A stretch of DNA of 12,336 bases from Clostridia bacterium. Its GTDB lineage: Bacteria > Bacillota > Clostridia > DUPQ01. The number at the start of each line of letters is the position of its first letter. Position 1 is the stretch's first letter. Location: assembly GCA_030592355.1 (NCBI GenBank), contig JAUVJE010000056.1:1-12336 (forward strand), given 5' to 3'. Below, one piece after another: positions 6,102 through 12,336 of the stretch. The position numbers and the translations under genes are program-made. The notes below the pieces were generated by a model. The model ran no database searches and was not told where the DNA came from. It saw only the letters and a list, made by a program, of their open reading frames with translations.

Positions 6102-6368
6102 TTAATAATTACATTTCAGATAAATACCATCATTAATCAAAAGCGTAGGAATTGAAAACTCAATGTCACCATCTAATTCGTTTATAAAATTCTTATCTGT
6201 TTTTTCTCCCCATCTGTAGAAGAAGAAGCTGTATGCAAAATCATCTATCCTGTTTCCAAGGTAATAAAAGTATGGTAAGAGGATTATGCTAGAGCTGTTT
6301 CCCTGAGCCTGAATTAAATGAAGAAAACTATTTTGACCGAGTGAAAGAAAATGGAACTGATATCGCAC
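6102..6368 (-). pseudogene. Possible minus-strand coding remnant, unknown family
   Basis: A frame of 88 codons is open on the minus strand, starting at a GTG without a ribosome binding site. Its C-terminal part (YFYYLGNRIDDFAYSFFFYR, then KNFINELDGDIEFSIPTLLI) is plausibly protein-like. The N-terminal third overlaps a plus-strand fragment that looks more convincing there, so at most the 6102-6280 part is real. It resembles the last part of a gene whose 5' end was replaced. Family not recognised. Confidence 0.25.
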
Positions 6369-6466
6369 GGATTTATGATGATATGTTTAAACGGTATTAT
6401 AGTAAGGTAACTAGTCATATTCCAAAAAACCTAAATGCAGAACAGATTCAAGTACAGAATATATAG
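6272..6466 (+). pseudogene. Frameshifted C-terminal gene fragment, unknown family
   Basis: ATG near 6278 reads MLELFP and then hits TGA. Dropping one base from the TTTCCC run joins it to an open frame, PEPELNEENYFDRVKENGTD, then ARIYDDMFKRYYSKV, ending at TAG 6464-6466. The charged, helical composition looks like real coding sequence. No ribosome binding site or intact start is seen. I interpret it as a gene remnant with a one-base shift; it overlaps a minus-strand frame at 6280-6368. Confidence 0.3.
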
Positions 6467-6494
6467 CTATATTCTGATAAGGAAGATAAAGAAC

Positions 6495-6522
6495 CTGTAA
6501 CTTTTTTGTTACAAATTTTAAT
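6495..6522. promoter_or_regulatory. Regulatory box A upstream of the two-component operon
   Basis: The 28 bases match 10045-10072 at 25 positions. The core is a perfect inverted repeat, GTAAC (6497-6501) and GTTAC (6508-6512), separated by six T. Downstream bases 6523-6570 still match 10073-10120 at 27 of 48 positions without gaps, so this looks like a duplicated promoter region. The bases aligned with the second promoter's -10 read ACTAAT (6561-6566), a weak -10. Confidence 0.55.
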
Positions 6523-6607
6523 TTAATTGCAATCTATTTATTATTTAATTCAGGTAACATACTAATTGAAAGTCAACAGCTGGCGCAGTCTTGATGTGCA
6601 ATAGATA

Positions 6608-6669
6608 ATACGGACAATTACAAAGTTGATCAACGGGCTTGCTGGGCGGTTTTCGGATAGTTGCCGTAT
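6608..6669. repeat. Long imperfect hairpin in the leader of the two-component operon
   Basis: Left arm 6608-6620 pairs with right arm 6658-6669: six pairs (ATACGG with CCGTAT), a bulged A6614, then six pairs (CAATTA with TAGTTG, one G-T). The 37-base loop contains a perfect 10-bp palindrome, GTTGATCAAC (6625-6634). If transcription starts near box A this would be a structured leader RNA. If the promoter at 6669-6677 is used, it is an upstream DNA inverted repeat touching the -10. Confidence 0.6.
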
Positions 6670-6677
6670 GATATAAT
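6669..6677 (+). promoter_or_regulatory. Extended -10 promoter candidate for the two-component operon
   Basis: TGA followed by a perfect TATAAT (6672-6677) makes an extended -10 element. No good -35 is seen 16-18 bp upstream. Transcription would start near 6684, giving a leader of about 110 bases. Confidence 0.45.
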
Positions 6678-6795
6678 GTTCATGGATTCTGATTCATATA
6701 TAATTGGAATTTGCGCCGTAACTATTGATTTGGGTTGACTTCGGAGTTGTGTTTTTGCAGAAATAGTATAGTTGAATAAAGTATATGGGGAAATT

Positions 6796-7482
6796 ATGGA
6801 ATCCGCTTATAAAATCCTGGTTATTGAGGATGAAACAAGCATCAGCAAATTTATAAAAATCAATCTTGAGAGAGAGGGATTTAAGGTGTTGCCGGCATAT
6901 AATGGAGAAGACGGCCTGATAATGTTCCGTGAAAATTGCCCTGATGCAGTAATACTTGACCTAATGCTTCCCGGCATTGACGGCTTTGAAGTCTGTTCAA
7001 AAATCAGGGAGCTGGATTCTGATGTAATAATAATTATACTTACTGCAAAGGGACAGGATATGGATAAAATCATGGGTCTTGAATTAGGTGCAGATGATTA
7101 TATGGTAAAACCTTTCAATCCGCAGGAACTAACGGCAAGGATAAGAGCGCATTTCAGGCGGTATTCACAAGATGATGGCACTTCTAAAACCGGATTTTCC
7201 ATTAACGAACTGCAGCATAAAATATATAAAAACAATGAAAATCTGAAACTGAGTCCGATAGAATATGATTTGCTGATCCTTTTGATAAAACACCCCAATA
7301 AAACATATAGCCGGCATGAGTTGCTTGATTCTGTATGGGGTGTGAGTTATATCGGCGATTTGAAAACAGTTGATGTCCATATCTGCAGGATAAGGGACAA
7401 GATAGAAGAAGATTCCGCGAATCCGCGTTATATCGAAACAGTGTGGGGCTACGGATACAGATGGCAGGGAAATGAATCATGA
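6796..7482 (+). CDS. OmpR/PhoB-family response regulator
   Basis: This is a 228-residue two-domain regulator. The receiver domain (about 4-118) carries the acidic pair E11/D12, the phosphoacceptor D55 in LDLMLPGIDG, T83 and K105 in VKPF. The DNA-binding winged helix (about 133-226) shows LSPIEYDLLILLIKHPN, SRHELLDSVWG, the recognition helix TVDVHICRIRDKI, and the wing YIETVWGYGYRW. I place the start at ATG 6796, preceded by GGGG at 6787-6790. An in-frame TTG at 6772 would add eight residues outside the receiver fold. The stop overlaps the kinase start as ATGA, so the pair is co-translated. All phosphorylation residues are intact. Box A and an imperfect hairpin lie upstream; autoregulation through box A is plausible but unproven. 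Confidence 0.95.
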   Translation: MESAYKILVIEDETSISKFIKINLEREGFKVLPAYNGEDGLIMFRENCPDAVILDLMLPGIDGFEVCSKIRELDSDVIIIILTAKGQDMDKIMGLELGADDYMVKPFNPQELTARIRAHFRRYSQDDGTSKTGFSINELQHKIYKNNENLKLSPIEYDLLILLIKHPNKTYSRHELLDSVWGVSYIGDLKTVDVHICRIRDKIEEDSANPRYIETVWGYGYRWQGNES

Positions 7483-8864
7483 AAAGCATCCGCTTCAGGG
7501 TTATTGGGACATATCTGATAATAATTATAATGACAATCACTTTATTTGAAGTCGGCGTGTATTCAATGATAAAAAATTACTATATCAGTAACATTGAGGT
7601 AATGCTGAAAAGTGACATTGATGTCTGCTTGGATCTCTATCATGAACTGTACCGACAATATGATATAAATCTGAAGCCTAATATAGTCGGGGATAAATTT
7701 CTCCCATATTCTGAAGCCCAGATTCAGATTCTTGACGCAAATGGCGTTGTCTTATTTGATTCAATCGGATTGTATGCCAAAGGAGAAAATCTGTCGGAGC
7801 TTACGATTGGGAAACTTACGGGAAAAGGTTCATTTACACAACAGGAAACTACGATTATGGATGAACGTGTCTTGTCTGTTTCACGGATAATCGGTGCGGA
7901 GGATGAATCAGTTGGCATACTTAAGCTTTCATTTTCCCTTGAAGGTGCTTATGCTGCTCTTAGGCAACTTATGCTTATCCTTATAGCGGGGGGATTGTTG
8001 ATAGTGCTGATAGTGTCAATCGTAGGGTTGCTTCTTTCAAATACCATAATCAGACCTACAAAGAAACTTGCCAATCACATAGATAGGATTGCCTCTGGCA
8101 ACCTGAGTACGGTGGATGTAGGGAAACATAATGATGAGTTTGGTAAATTAACTGATAATCTTAATAATTTGACAAAAGAACTAAAAAGCAATATGGAGTT
8201 AAGGGAGCAGTTCATAGCGTCGGTTTCCCATGAATTAAGGACGCCCCTGACTTCAATTAAGGGTTGGATAATTACCCTGAAGACACAAAGGGATAATAAT
8301 AAGGCGATAATGAATGAGGGTCTGGAGATAATTGACAGGGAAACAGACCGGCTCACGGGACTTGTTGATGATTTGCTGGACTTTTCGAGTTTCACGCTTA
8401 ATATGCAAAGTCTTAAGAAAAGCCGTTTTAATATAATTGAGGTAGTCCAGTACACCTGCCGTCAGATGAAACCTAGGGCTGATAGGCTTGGAATCGAAAT
8501 GAGCTGTTCGTTTAATGGTGACGTGTTCATCGTTAATGGGGACAGAAGCAGGCTGAAACAGGTTTTGATAAATCTTCTGGATAATGCATTAAAGTACTCA
8601 GAAAGGGGAGATAAAATAGATATTTTCAGCAGTATAAAGGGTAGGAAAATCAGGATTACTGTCAAAGACACTGGGTCAGGCATTGCTCATGCGGAACAAA
8701 AAGATATATTTATTAAGCATTACCAGGGCAGCAATGCCAAGAAGGGCAGCGGTATAGGTTTGGCTTTATGTAAGGAAATAATTGAATTGCATGATGGGAA
8801 AATATCAATCAGCAGTACTTTAAATGTGGGAACTTCAGTGAGCATAGAACTCATATCCGGATAG
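7479..8864 (+). CDS. PhoR-like membrane sensor histidine kinase
   Basis: This is a 461-residue kinase with two membrane segments (about 11-30 and 161-188). An extracytoplasmic domain of about 130 residues lies between them; it contains a PAS/Cache-like strand pair, AQIQILDANGVVLFDS (80-95). It is followed by HAMP (about 189-240), a dimerisation helix with H-box SHELRTPLTS and phosphoacceptor H251, and a complete ATP-binding domain: N box NLLDNALKYS (365-374), G1 DTGSG (397-401) and G2 GSGIGLAL (423-430). Every catalytic motif is intact. It should autophosphorylate and pass phosphate to D55 of the regulator encoded just upstream. The ligand is unknown; the lipoprotein encoded 51 bases downstream is a good candidate to modulate the outer domain. 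Confidence 0.95.
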   Translation: MKSIRFRVIGTYLIIIIMTITLFEVGVYSMIKNYYISNIEVMLKSDIDVCLDLYHELYRQYDINLKPNIVGDKFLPYSEAQIQILDANGVVLFDSIGLYAKGENLSELTIGKLTGKGSFTQQETTIMDERVLSVSRIIGAEDESVGILKLSFSLEGAYAALRQLMLILIAGGLLIVLIVSIVGLLLSNTIIRPTKKLANHIDRIASGNLSTVDVGKHNDEFGKLTDNLNNLTKELKSNMELREQFIASVSHELRTPLTSIKGWIITLKTQRDNNKAIMNEGLEIIDRETDRLTGLVDDLLDFSSFTLNMQSLKKSRFNIIEVVQYTCRQMKPRADRLGIEMSCSFNGDVFIVNGDRSRLKQVLINLLDNALKYSERGDKIDIFSSIKGRKIRITVKDTGSGIAHAEQKDIFIKHYQGSNAKKGSGIGLALCKEIIELHDGKISISSTLNVGTSVSIELISG

Positions 8865-8915
8865 ATAATGCGGCGGTGACGGGTCTTTTAAAATTCCAAG
8901 AGAGGAGATGGATAA

Positions 8916-10028
8916 GTGCAAAAAGTAATCATAGGGGCAATCGTGATTTGTTTGTTAATCAGCGGATGCAATTATCTGCCGTCTCCTTATGATGTGGTCA
9001 GAGCACCTTTGGGCAGGCAAGCAGAAGACATTAATGAGGACACCAGCCTTAAGAGGTTTATTCCGAGTTATATGGTAATGCTCACACCGGAGAACAGTGG
9101 AAACAGGTATAAAATGAGGTCGGTTGATATAGAAAATGACGGCCAGTATGAGTTGGTTGTTTTTTATGGTTTGCCGGGTACTTTTGAATGCAAGGGGTTG
9201 GTTATTCTAAAGGGGATTGAAGACAATTGGGTGGAATTTCATCTGGAATCCTTTTCAAAAGGTACAAAATATAATATTGAAGAGACTCAATTCGTTGATA
9301 TAACAAACGATGGTTATCTTGATATGATTATACAGCTAAGTACATTCAATGATACTAAAATGGTTAATCTTTATACATTCAGAGAAGAGACTAAAAGGTT
9401 GTATACGCTTGGCGCAAATAGGATCGAAATCATACATAATGAGACGACTGCCCCGGCTCTTGCCCTCTGGACTGAATTGTCGTCAAAAATATATGAGATT
9501 GAAATCATCAGATGGGAAAAAGATGGTTTTGTTAATGCCACTTATGATTATCCGGGATTTTTCCTGCAGTTGCTTCCTGTGTACAAAGGGAATGCGGATG
9601 ATGATTCTGAAGATAAAAACAATCTGCTTTTATATGCTGATGTACTGATGAAATCCGGAGATTATACAAACGGGTTTGAACAAATTGAAAAATATCTTAC
9701 TGTTAATGAAGCTGATAATGATATTAATAAAATGAAAGCATATTTCATCAAAGGTCGGTGTCTTTATAGTCTGGGTGAAATGATTATGGCCAGGGACGCT
9801 TTGCGTTGTGCTCTCGATGTGCCGGATTTTGATGTTGAGACACTTATAGAGGCAAAGCTGCTGCTGGCAGAAATATACTACCTTAATAATTATTTTGACT
9901 TAGCGGGCACCGAGGTGGATGGGTGCCGTGAGCTTCTATACTATTTTGTTAACAGTAATTACAAGGCACATATATGGCAAAGTGCATATGAATCTAAAAA
10001 AGAGCAACTGGAGCTTCCCAAAGAGTAA
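8916..10028 (+). CDS. Lipoprotein with VCBS/FG-GAP-like motifs and C-terminal TPR-like helices
   Basis: A 370-residue protein from GTG 8916, chosen because AGAGGAG (8901-8907) lies eight bases upstream and the nearby ATG 8908 frame closes at once. A signal peptide ends in lipobox LISGC, so Cys18 would be lipidated and the protein anchored outside the membrane. Two VDxxNDGxxxL/M segments (VDIENDGQYELVV, 70-82; VDITNDGYLDMII, 127-139) are typical of FG-GAP/VCBS repeats whose Asp-rich loops bind calcium. From about 237 to 330 the sequence turns helical with TPR-like pairs (ADVLMKSGDYTNGFEQIEKY; YFIKGRCLYSLGEMIMARDA). No enzyme motif is seen. Only 51 bases and no terminator separate it from the kinase gene, so it is probably in the same operon and may act as an accessory sensor. 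Confidence 0.8.
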   Translation: MQKVIIGAIVICLLISGCNYLPSPYDVVRAPLGRQAEDINEDTSLKRFIPSYMVMLTPENSGNRYKMRSVDIENDGQYELVVFYGLPGTFECKGLVILKGIEDNWVEFHLESFSKGTKYNIEETQFVDITNDGYLDMIIQLSTFNDTKMVNLYTFREETKRLYTLGANRIEIIHNETTAPALALWTELSSKIYEIEIIRWEKDGFVNATYDYPGFFLQLLPVYKGNADDDSEDKNNLLLYADVLMKSGDYTNGFEQIEKYLTVNEADNDINKMKAYFIKGRCLYSLGEMIMARDALRCALDVPDFDVETLIEAKLLLAEIYYLNNYFDLAGTEVDGCRELLYYFVNSNYKAHIWQSAYESKKEQLELPKE

Positions 10029-10044
10029 AATTTAGGGACATGAA

Positions 10045-10072
10045 CTGCAACTTTTTTGTTACTATTTTTAAT
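10045..10072. promoter_or_regulatory. Regulatory box B upstream of the solute-binding protein gene
   Basis: This is the second copy of box A, with 25 of 28 bases identical (differences at 10048, 10063 and 10065). The inverted repeat here is GCAAC (10047-10051) and GTTAC (10058-10062), with one imperfect position. It ends 14 bases before the -35 of the promoter at 10087-10116, centred near -68, a typical place for an activator. Confidence 0.6.
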
Positions 10073-10083
10073 ATATGTGAAAC

Positions 10084-10096
10084 CTATTGGCAATAG
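10084..10096. repeat. Small inverted repeat over the -35 region
   Basis: CTATT (10084-10088) and AATAG (10092-10096) are perfect complements around GGC. They overlap the TTGGCA -35, so the repeat could be a regulatory site; a 5-bp arm may also be chance. Confidence 0.4.
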
Positions 10097-10116
10097 CATG
10101 AAGGTATGCTTATATT
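10087..10116 (+). promoter_or_regulatory. Promoter of the solute-binding protein gene
   Basis: TTGGCA (10087-10092) and TATATT (10111-10116), spaced by 18 bp, each match the consensus at five of six bases. Transcription should start near 10123, leaving a 67-base leader. Confidence 0.6.
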
Positions 10117-10189
10117 GGAAGAACGTAAATTTCAAAATGCGCAGGTAATAAACATTATCCAGCGTTGATGCGAAAGGAAGTGCTTTTTA

Positions 10190-11869
10190 ATGAATAAACA
10201 TGCGAAACTGATTACACTTTTGTGCATGGTTATGTGCGCAGTACTTGTTTTTTGGGGATGCAATAAAGCGGTGGGTCCTGCTGAAACTGAACCCGGTAAA
10301 CCGACAATGAGTGATGGAAGCTCGGATGATTCTTTAGACTTGCCTGATAAAATCCATCTGGTTGAGTGCCAGTTCTACGGGGATTCAATGTATAATCTTA
10401 ATTACAAGGAAGCATGGCCTCTGGCTCTTGAAGAGAAATATGGGATTTCGGTAACCATGTCATATCCGCTTCGTGATAAATATATGGAAACGCTCTACGA
10501 GAGTGCTGTATCTGGGGAGCTTACGGGAATTGTGGAAATATTCGGCGGCGCGTATCTGTTGCAATGGATTGGAAATGAATGGATTTATCCCCTGTCTGAC
10601 TATCTTGCGGATAATGAGGTTTGGAACAATATGATACCCCAGATGTGGAAGGATGCATATACATATAATGACCATGTATGGGCTCTTGCCAGCGGGAGTG
10701 ACGGAGAAGCCACGTGGTTTGCACGGGCAATGCGTGGAGACTGGCTGGACACCTTTGGGCTGGACAAGCCATATACCATTGATGAATTTTATGAGGCTTC
10801 GTATAAATTTACATATAATGACCCGGATGGGAATGATGTAGATGATACCACTGGGTTCACAAGTGCGGGAATCTGGAACCTACAGGATATTTTCCAGTCA
10901 TTTGATGCCAGGTTGAACCATGTTGCAGAGCCGGTGCCAGTTTGGAATCCCAATGAGAACATATGGGAGGATTCAATGATTAAGCCGGAAATGAATGAAT
11001 GTATGACATTCCTGAAAATGGTTTATGATGAAAAAGTGATGGATAATGATATTTTTGCGGCTACAGATGGTGCAATTATGAGGCAGAAAGTTTCGCAGGG
11101 TCGGTGTGGCGGGACTTTTTATTGGGATTCTTGGGTATGGAATTTCTCAAATATGGTGACTTATTATGTGGGATCTGAAGCATATATGGTATGTGTAGGG
11201 GGTCTTAGCGGGAATATCGAGAAAAAACTGAACCATTACAATGTTGGTATTGGTTCACCTAAGGTCATGATGAAGAATACCGAACAACCCAAGGAAACCA
11301 TCAACTGGTATGTAAACACGTTTTTTGGAGATGAATGGGGTTTCTGGACAGGCAGGTTTGGCCCTGTCGGCGAAGAAAGGGGAGAAGCGGGAAAATCCTG
11401 TACTATTGAAGACAAAACTATAATTCGCAACACATACATTGACAGCAGTGGAAATATCCGCGTTTATCCAAGCCCCGGATTTATAGGAGGCTTACCATCA
11501 AGGGCGCTCTACTCAGTTTATGAACTTAAGTACTATGCTCCCAGCAATCCTGAGTGGGCTGAAAAGTCTGCCCAGACTGCATATGATAAATATACTACGA
11601 GGAAAGAGTGGATTGAAGAGTACATAGCAAACGGAATGGCTTATTTACTGCCTGATAAATTGACCCAACCGACTTCAGAAAAATATCTTGAAATATATGA
11701 TGAGATTCACAGTGCAGCCATGGAAGCCATAACGGCATCTGTAACCGGAAGCGCAGGTATAGAGGACAGCCTAAATAACTACCGTCGGCTGGCCAAAGTG
11801 CTTGGTGTTAAGGATATACTGGACTTTGAAAATGCTAAACTTGGTAAAGCAACAGCACAGGAATATTAA
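10190..11869 (+). CDS. Orphan ABC-type extracellular solute-binding lipoprotein (LplA-like)
   Basis: A 559-residue lipoprotein with AAAGGAAG (10173-10180) nine bases before the ATG. The signal peptide ends at FWG-C, so Cys24 is the probable lipidated residue; aromatic residues at -3 and -2 are unusual for a lipobox. After a Ser/Asp/Pro-rich linker (about 25-52), the mature part has the cluster-1 carbohydrate-type binding-protein layout. It includes RGDWLDTFGLDKPYTIDEFY (182-201), followed by an Asp-rich DPDGNDVDDTTGF loop (211-223) common in LplA-like proteins and possibly calcium binding. Length fits that subfamily, whose members often bind oligosaccharides. No permease or ATPase gene lies in the window. 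Box B and a good promoter precede it and a strong terminator follows, so it is transcribed alone. It could deliver ligand to a distant transporter or act as a sensor. Confidence 0.88.
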   Translation: MNKHAKLITLLCMVMCAVLVFWGCNKAVGPAETEPGKPTMSDGSSDDSLDLPDKIHLVECQFYGDSMYNLNYKEAWPLALEEKYGISVTMSYPLRDKYMETLYESAVSGELTGIVEIFGGAYLLQWIGNEWIYPLSDYLADNEVWNNMIPQMWKDAYTYNDHVWALASGSDGEATWFARAMRGDWLDTFGLDKPYTIDEFYEASYKFTYNDPDGNDVDDTTGFTSAGIWNLQDIFQSFDARLNHVAEPVPVWNPNENIWEDSMIKPEMNECMTFLKMVYDEKVMDNDIFAATDGAIMRQKVSQGRCGGTFYWDSWVWNFSNMVTYYVGSEAYMVCVGGLSGNIEKKLNHYNVGIGSPKVMMKNTEQPKETINWYVNTFFGDEWGFWTGRFGPVGEERGEAGKSCTIEDKTIIRNTYIDSSGNIRVYPSPGFIGGLPSRALYSVYELKYYAPSNPEWAEKSAQTAYDKYTTRKEWIEEYIANGMAYLLPDKLTQPTSEKYLEIYDEIHSAAMEAITASVTGSAGIEDSLNNYRRLAKVLGVKDILDFENAKLGKATAQEY

Positions 11870-11888
11870 AATTAGAAAATCTACATTT

Positions 11889-11925
11889 AAATCCTGCGGA
11901 GTATTCTTCGCAGGATTTTGTTGTT
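11889..11925 (+). terminator. Rho-independent terminator of the solute-binding protein gene
   Basis: A perfect 10-bp stem, AAATCCTGCG (11889-11898) and CGCAGGATTT (11909-11918), with a 10-base loop, is followed by a T-rich tail (TGTTGTT). It begins 20 bases after the stop codon. Confidence 0.85.
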
Positions 11926-11955
11926 CATACTTTTATCCCAGGAGTAAAAGTATGA
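11925..11955. repeat. Perfect 11-bp inverted repeat just after the terminator
   Basis: TCATACTTTTA (11925-11935) and TAAAAGTATGA (11945-11955) are exact reverse complements with a 9-base loop, TCCCAGGAG. It has low GC content and no T tail, so it is unlikely to be a terminator on the plus strand. It directly abuts the tail of the real terminator. Confidence 0.7.
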
Positions 11956-12019
11956 TTAAATTGCATAAAAACATGCAAAAGACCACTTAATTGGCCATGG
12001 GCTGATTTAATGGGGGGAG

Positions 12020-12048
12020 TTGTTAATAAAATGTGAACTTAATCTAAT
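12020..12048 (+). promoter_or_regulatory. Candidate promoter of the 12115 lipoprotein gene
   Basis: TTGTTA (12020-12025) and TCTAAT (12043-12048) are separated by 17 bp; they match consensus at four and five of six bases. Transcription would start near 12055, 60 bases before the ATG. An alternative extended -10, TG-T-GATAAT, lies at 12071-12079 without a clear -35. Confidence 0.4.
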
Positions 12049-12114
12049 ATTCATTACAGAGGACAATACATGTGATAATATGCTTTCATCAAGCACACAA
12101 TTCAGGGGGAGTAT

Positions 12115-12336
12115 ATGAAAAAAACAATTTTATTGATTATGATCATAGCCATTATATTATCTGGTCTGATAGGGTGCAATTCTAATAAAGATTCTGTGGG
12201 AGAAAAACCGGACATTGATATAATTACTGATGACGCAGATGCTTCGTATACAAATACACCCGGAACTACCTCAAATAAACCGGATCCCGCAGAAACACAG
12301 ACTCCTGTGCCGGAAAGACCGGATTTGGATATAAAT
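12115..12336 (+). CDS. Lipoprotein N-terminus (3' end outside window)
   Basis: Only the first 74 residues are present. AGGGGGAG (12104-12111) precedes ATG 12115. A lysine-started hydrophobic signal peptide ends in lipobox LIGC, giving a lipidated Cys21. The next 50 residues are a flexible linker rich in D, P, T, E and N, with a loosely repeated KPDIDI / RPDLDI segment (31-36 and 68-73). Similar linkers precede the folded part of surface binding proteins, so this could be another solute-binding or surface lipoprotein, but nothing of a folded domain is visible. Its separate promoter and the upstream terminator make it a new transcription unit. Confidence 0.75.
   Translation, partial: MKKTILLIMIIAIILSGLIGCNSNKDSVGEKPDIDIITDDADASYTNTPGTTSNKPDPAETQTPVPERPDLDIN

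Larger units (their letters stand above)
6001..6795. other. 795-base region without an intact gene
   Basis: Between the 5464-6000 gene and the response regulator start there is no intact gene. In order it contains a 12-bp tandem repeat (6036-6059), opposed minus- and plus-strand coding remnants (6102-6368 and 6272-6466), box A (6495-6522), a long hairpin (6608-6669) and an extended -10 (6669-6677). A TTGACT at 6735-6740 has no -10 at proper spacing. Confidence 0.7.

Noticed and set aside
6497..6512. Box A inverted repeat as a terminator for the upstream remnant
   Set aside because: The stem is only 5 bp with two G-C pairs and the T run is in the loop, not after the stem; conservation with box B before a promoter fits regulation better.
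6699..6704. Second TATAAT before the response regulator as a promoter
   Set aside because: No -35 at suitable distance and no TG extension, unlike the element at 6669-6677.
7202..7540. Several minus-strand frames opposite the response regulator and kinase
   Set aside because: They are antisense shadows of intact two-component genes and lack ribosome binding sites.
11940..11990. 12-codon frame from ATG 11952 with AGGAG in the loop of the 11-bp hairpin
   Set aside because: The ribosome binding site position is tempting, but the peptide is tiny, featureless and follows a terminator; no independent support.
12020..12040. Third copy of the box A/B motif before the 12115 lipoprotein
   Set aside because: Only TTGTTA and ATGTGAA are shared, and their spacing is about 8 bases shorter than in box B; no inverted repeat is present.

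Overview
The window looks like chromosomal DNA from a low-GC Gram-positive bacterium, most likely a member of the Clostridia. The evidence is AT-rich sequence, strong GGAGG-type ribosome binding sites, frequent TTG/GTG starts, several lipoproteins with type II signal peptides, a DUF1189 membrane protein, and a SatD/DUF3307 gene pair of the kind found in Firmicutes. Species cannot be given from sequence reading alone. No tRNA, rRNA, CRISPR array, transposase or phage gene was seen.

Layout, left to right. Positions 1-164 hold the end of a gene with a C-terminal SEC-C zinc motif. Then come about 560 bases of decayed or unidentified coding fragments and a promoter packed with GCATAA/TTATGC half-sites. 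That promoter drives a two-gene operon: satD (726-1397, cytoplasmic, C-terminal helix-turn-helix) and a DUF3307-type membrane protein (1390-2124), overlapping by 8 bases. Facing them on the minus strand are a membrane-anchored unknown protein (2144-2836) and a DUF1189 protein (3009-3827), each with its own good promoter. Divergent from DUF1189 is a metallophosphoesterase-GNAT pair (4029-5232) whose upstream region has a 29-bp near-perfect palindrome. A single-TM unknown protein (5464-6000) follows, then about 795 bases without an intact gene (6001-6795) that contain gene remnants, a tandem 12-bp repeat, a candidate regulatory box and a long hairpin.

The right third looks like one sensory module. 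It comprises an OmpR-type response regulator (6796-7482), its histidine kinase (7479-8864, ATGA overlap), a lipoprotein with VCBS-like aspartate motifs and TPR-like helices (8916-10028), then a separately promoted orphan solute-binding lipoprotein (10190-11869) ended by a clear intrinsic terminator. A further lipoprotein starts at 12115 and runs off the window. A 28-bp box with 25 identical bases occurs upstream of both the two-component operon (6495-6522) and the solute-binding gene (10045-10072). Weaker ungapped similarity continues for 48 bases, suggesting co-regulation.

The two most interesting items are these. First, the SatD N-terminal domain carries class III cyclase-like signatures, with paired GD motifs at D8 and D50, on a protein that also has a DNA-binding domain and sits behind its own dense operator array. 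Second, the sensor kinase, lipoprotein and orphan binding protein share a putative promoter box. Function in both cases is inference.
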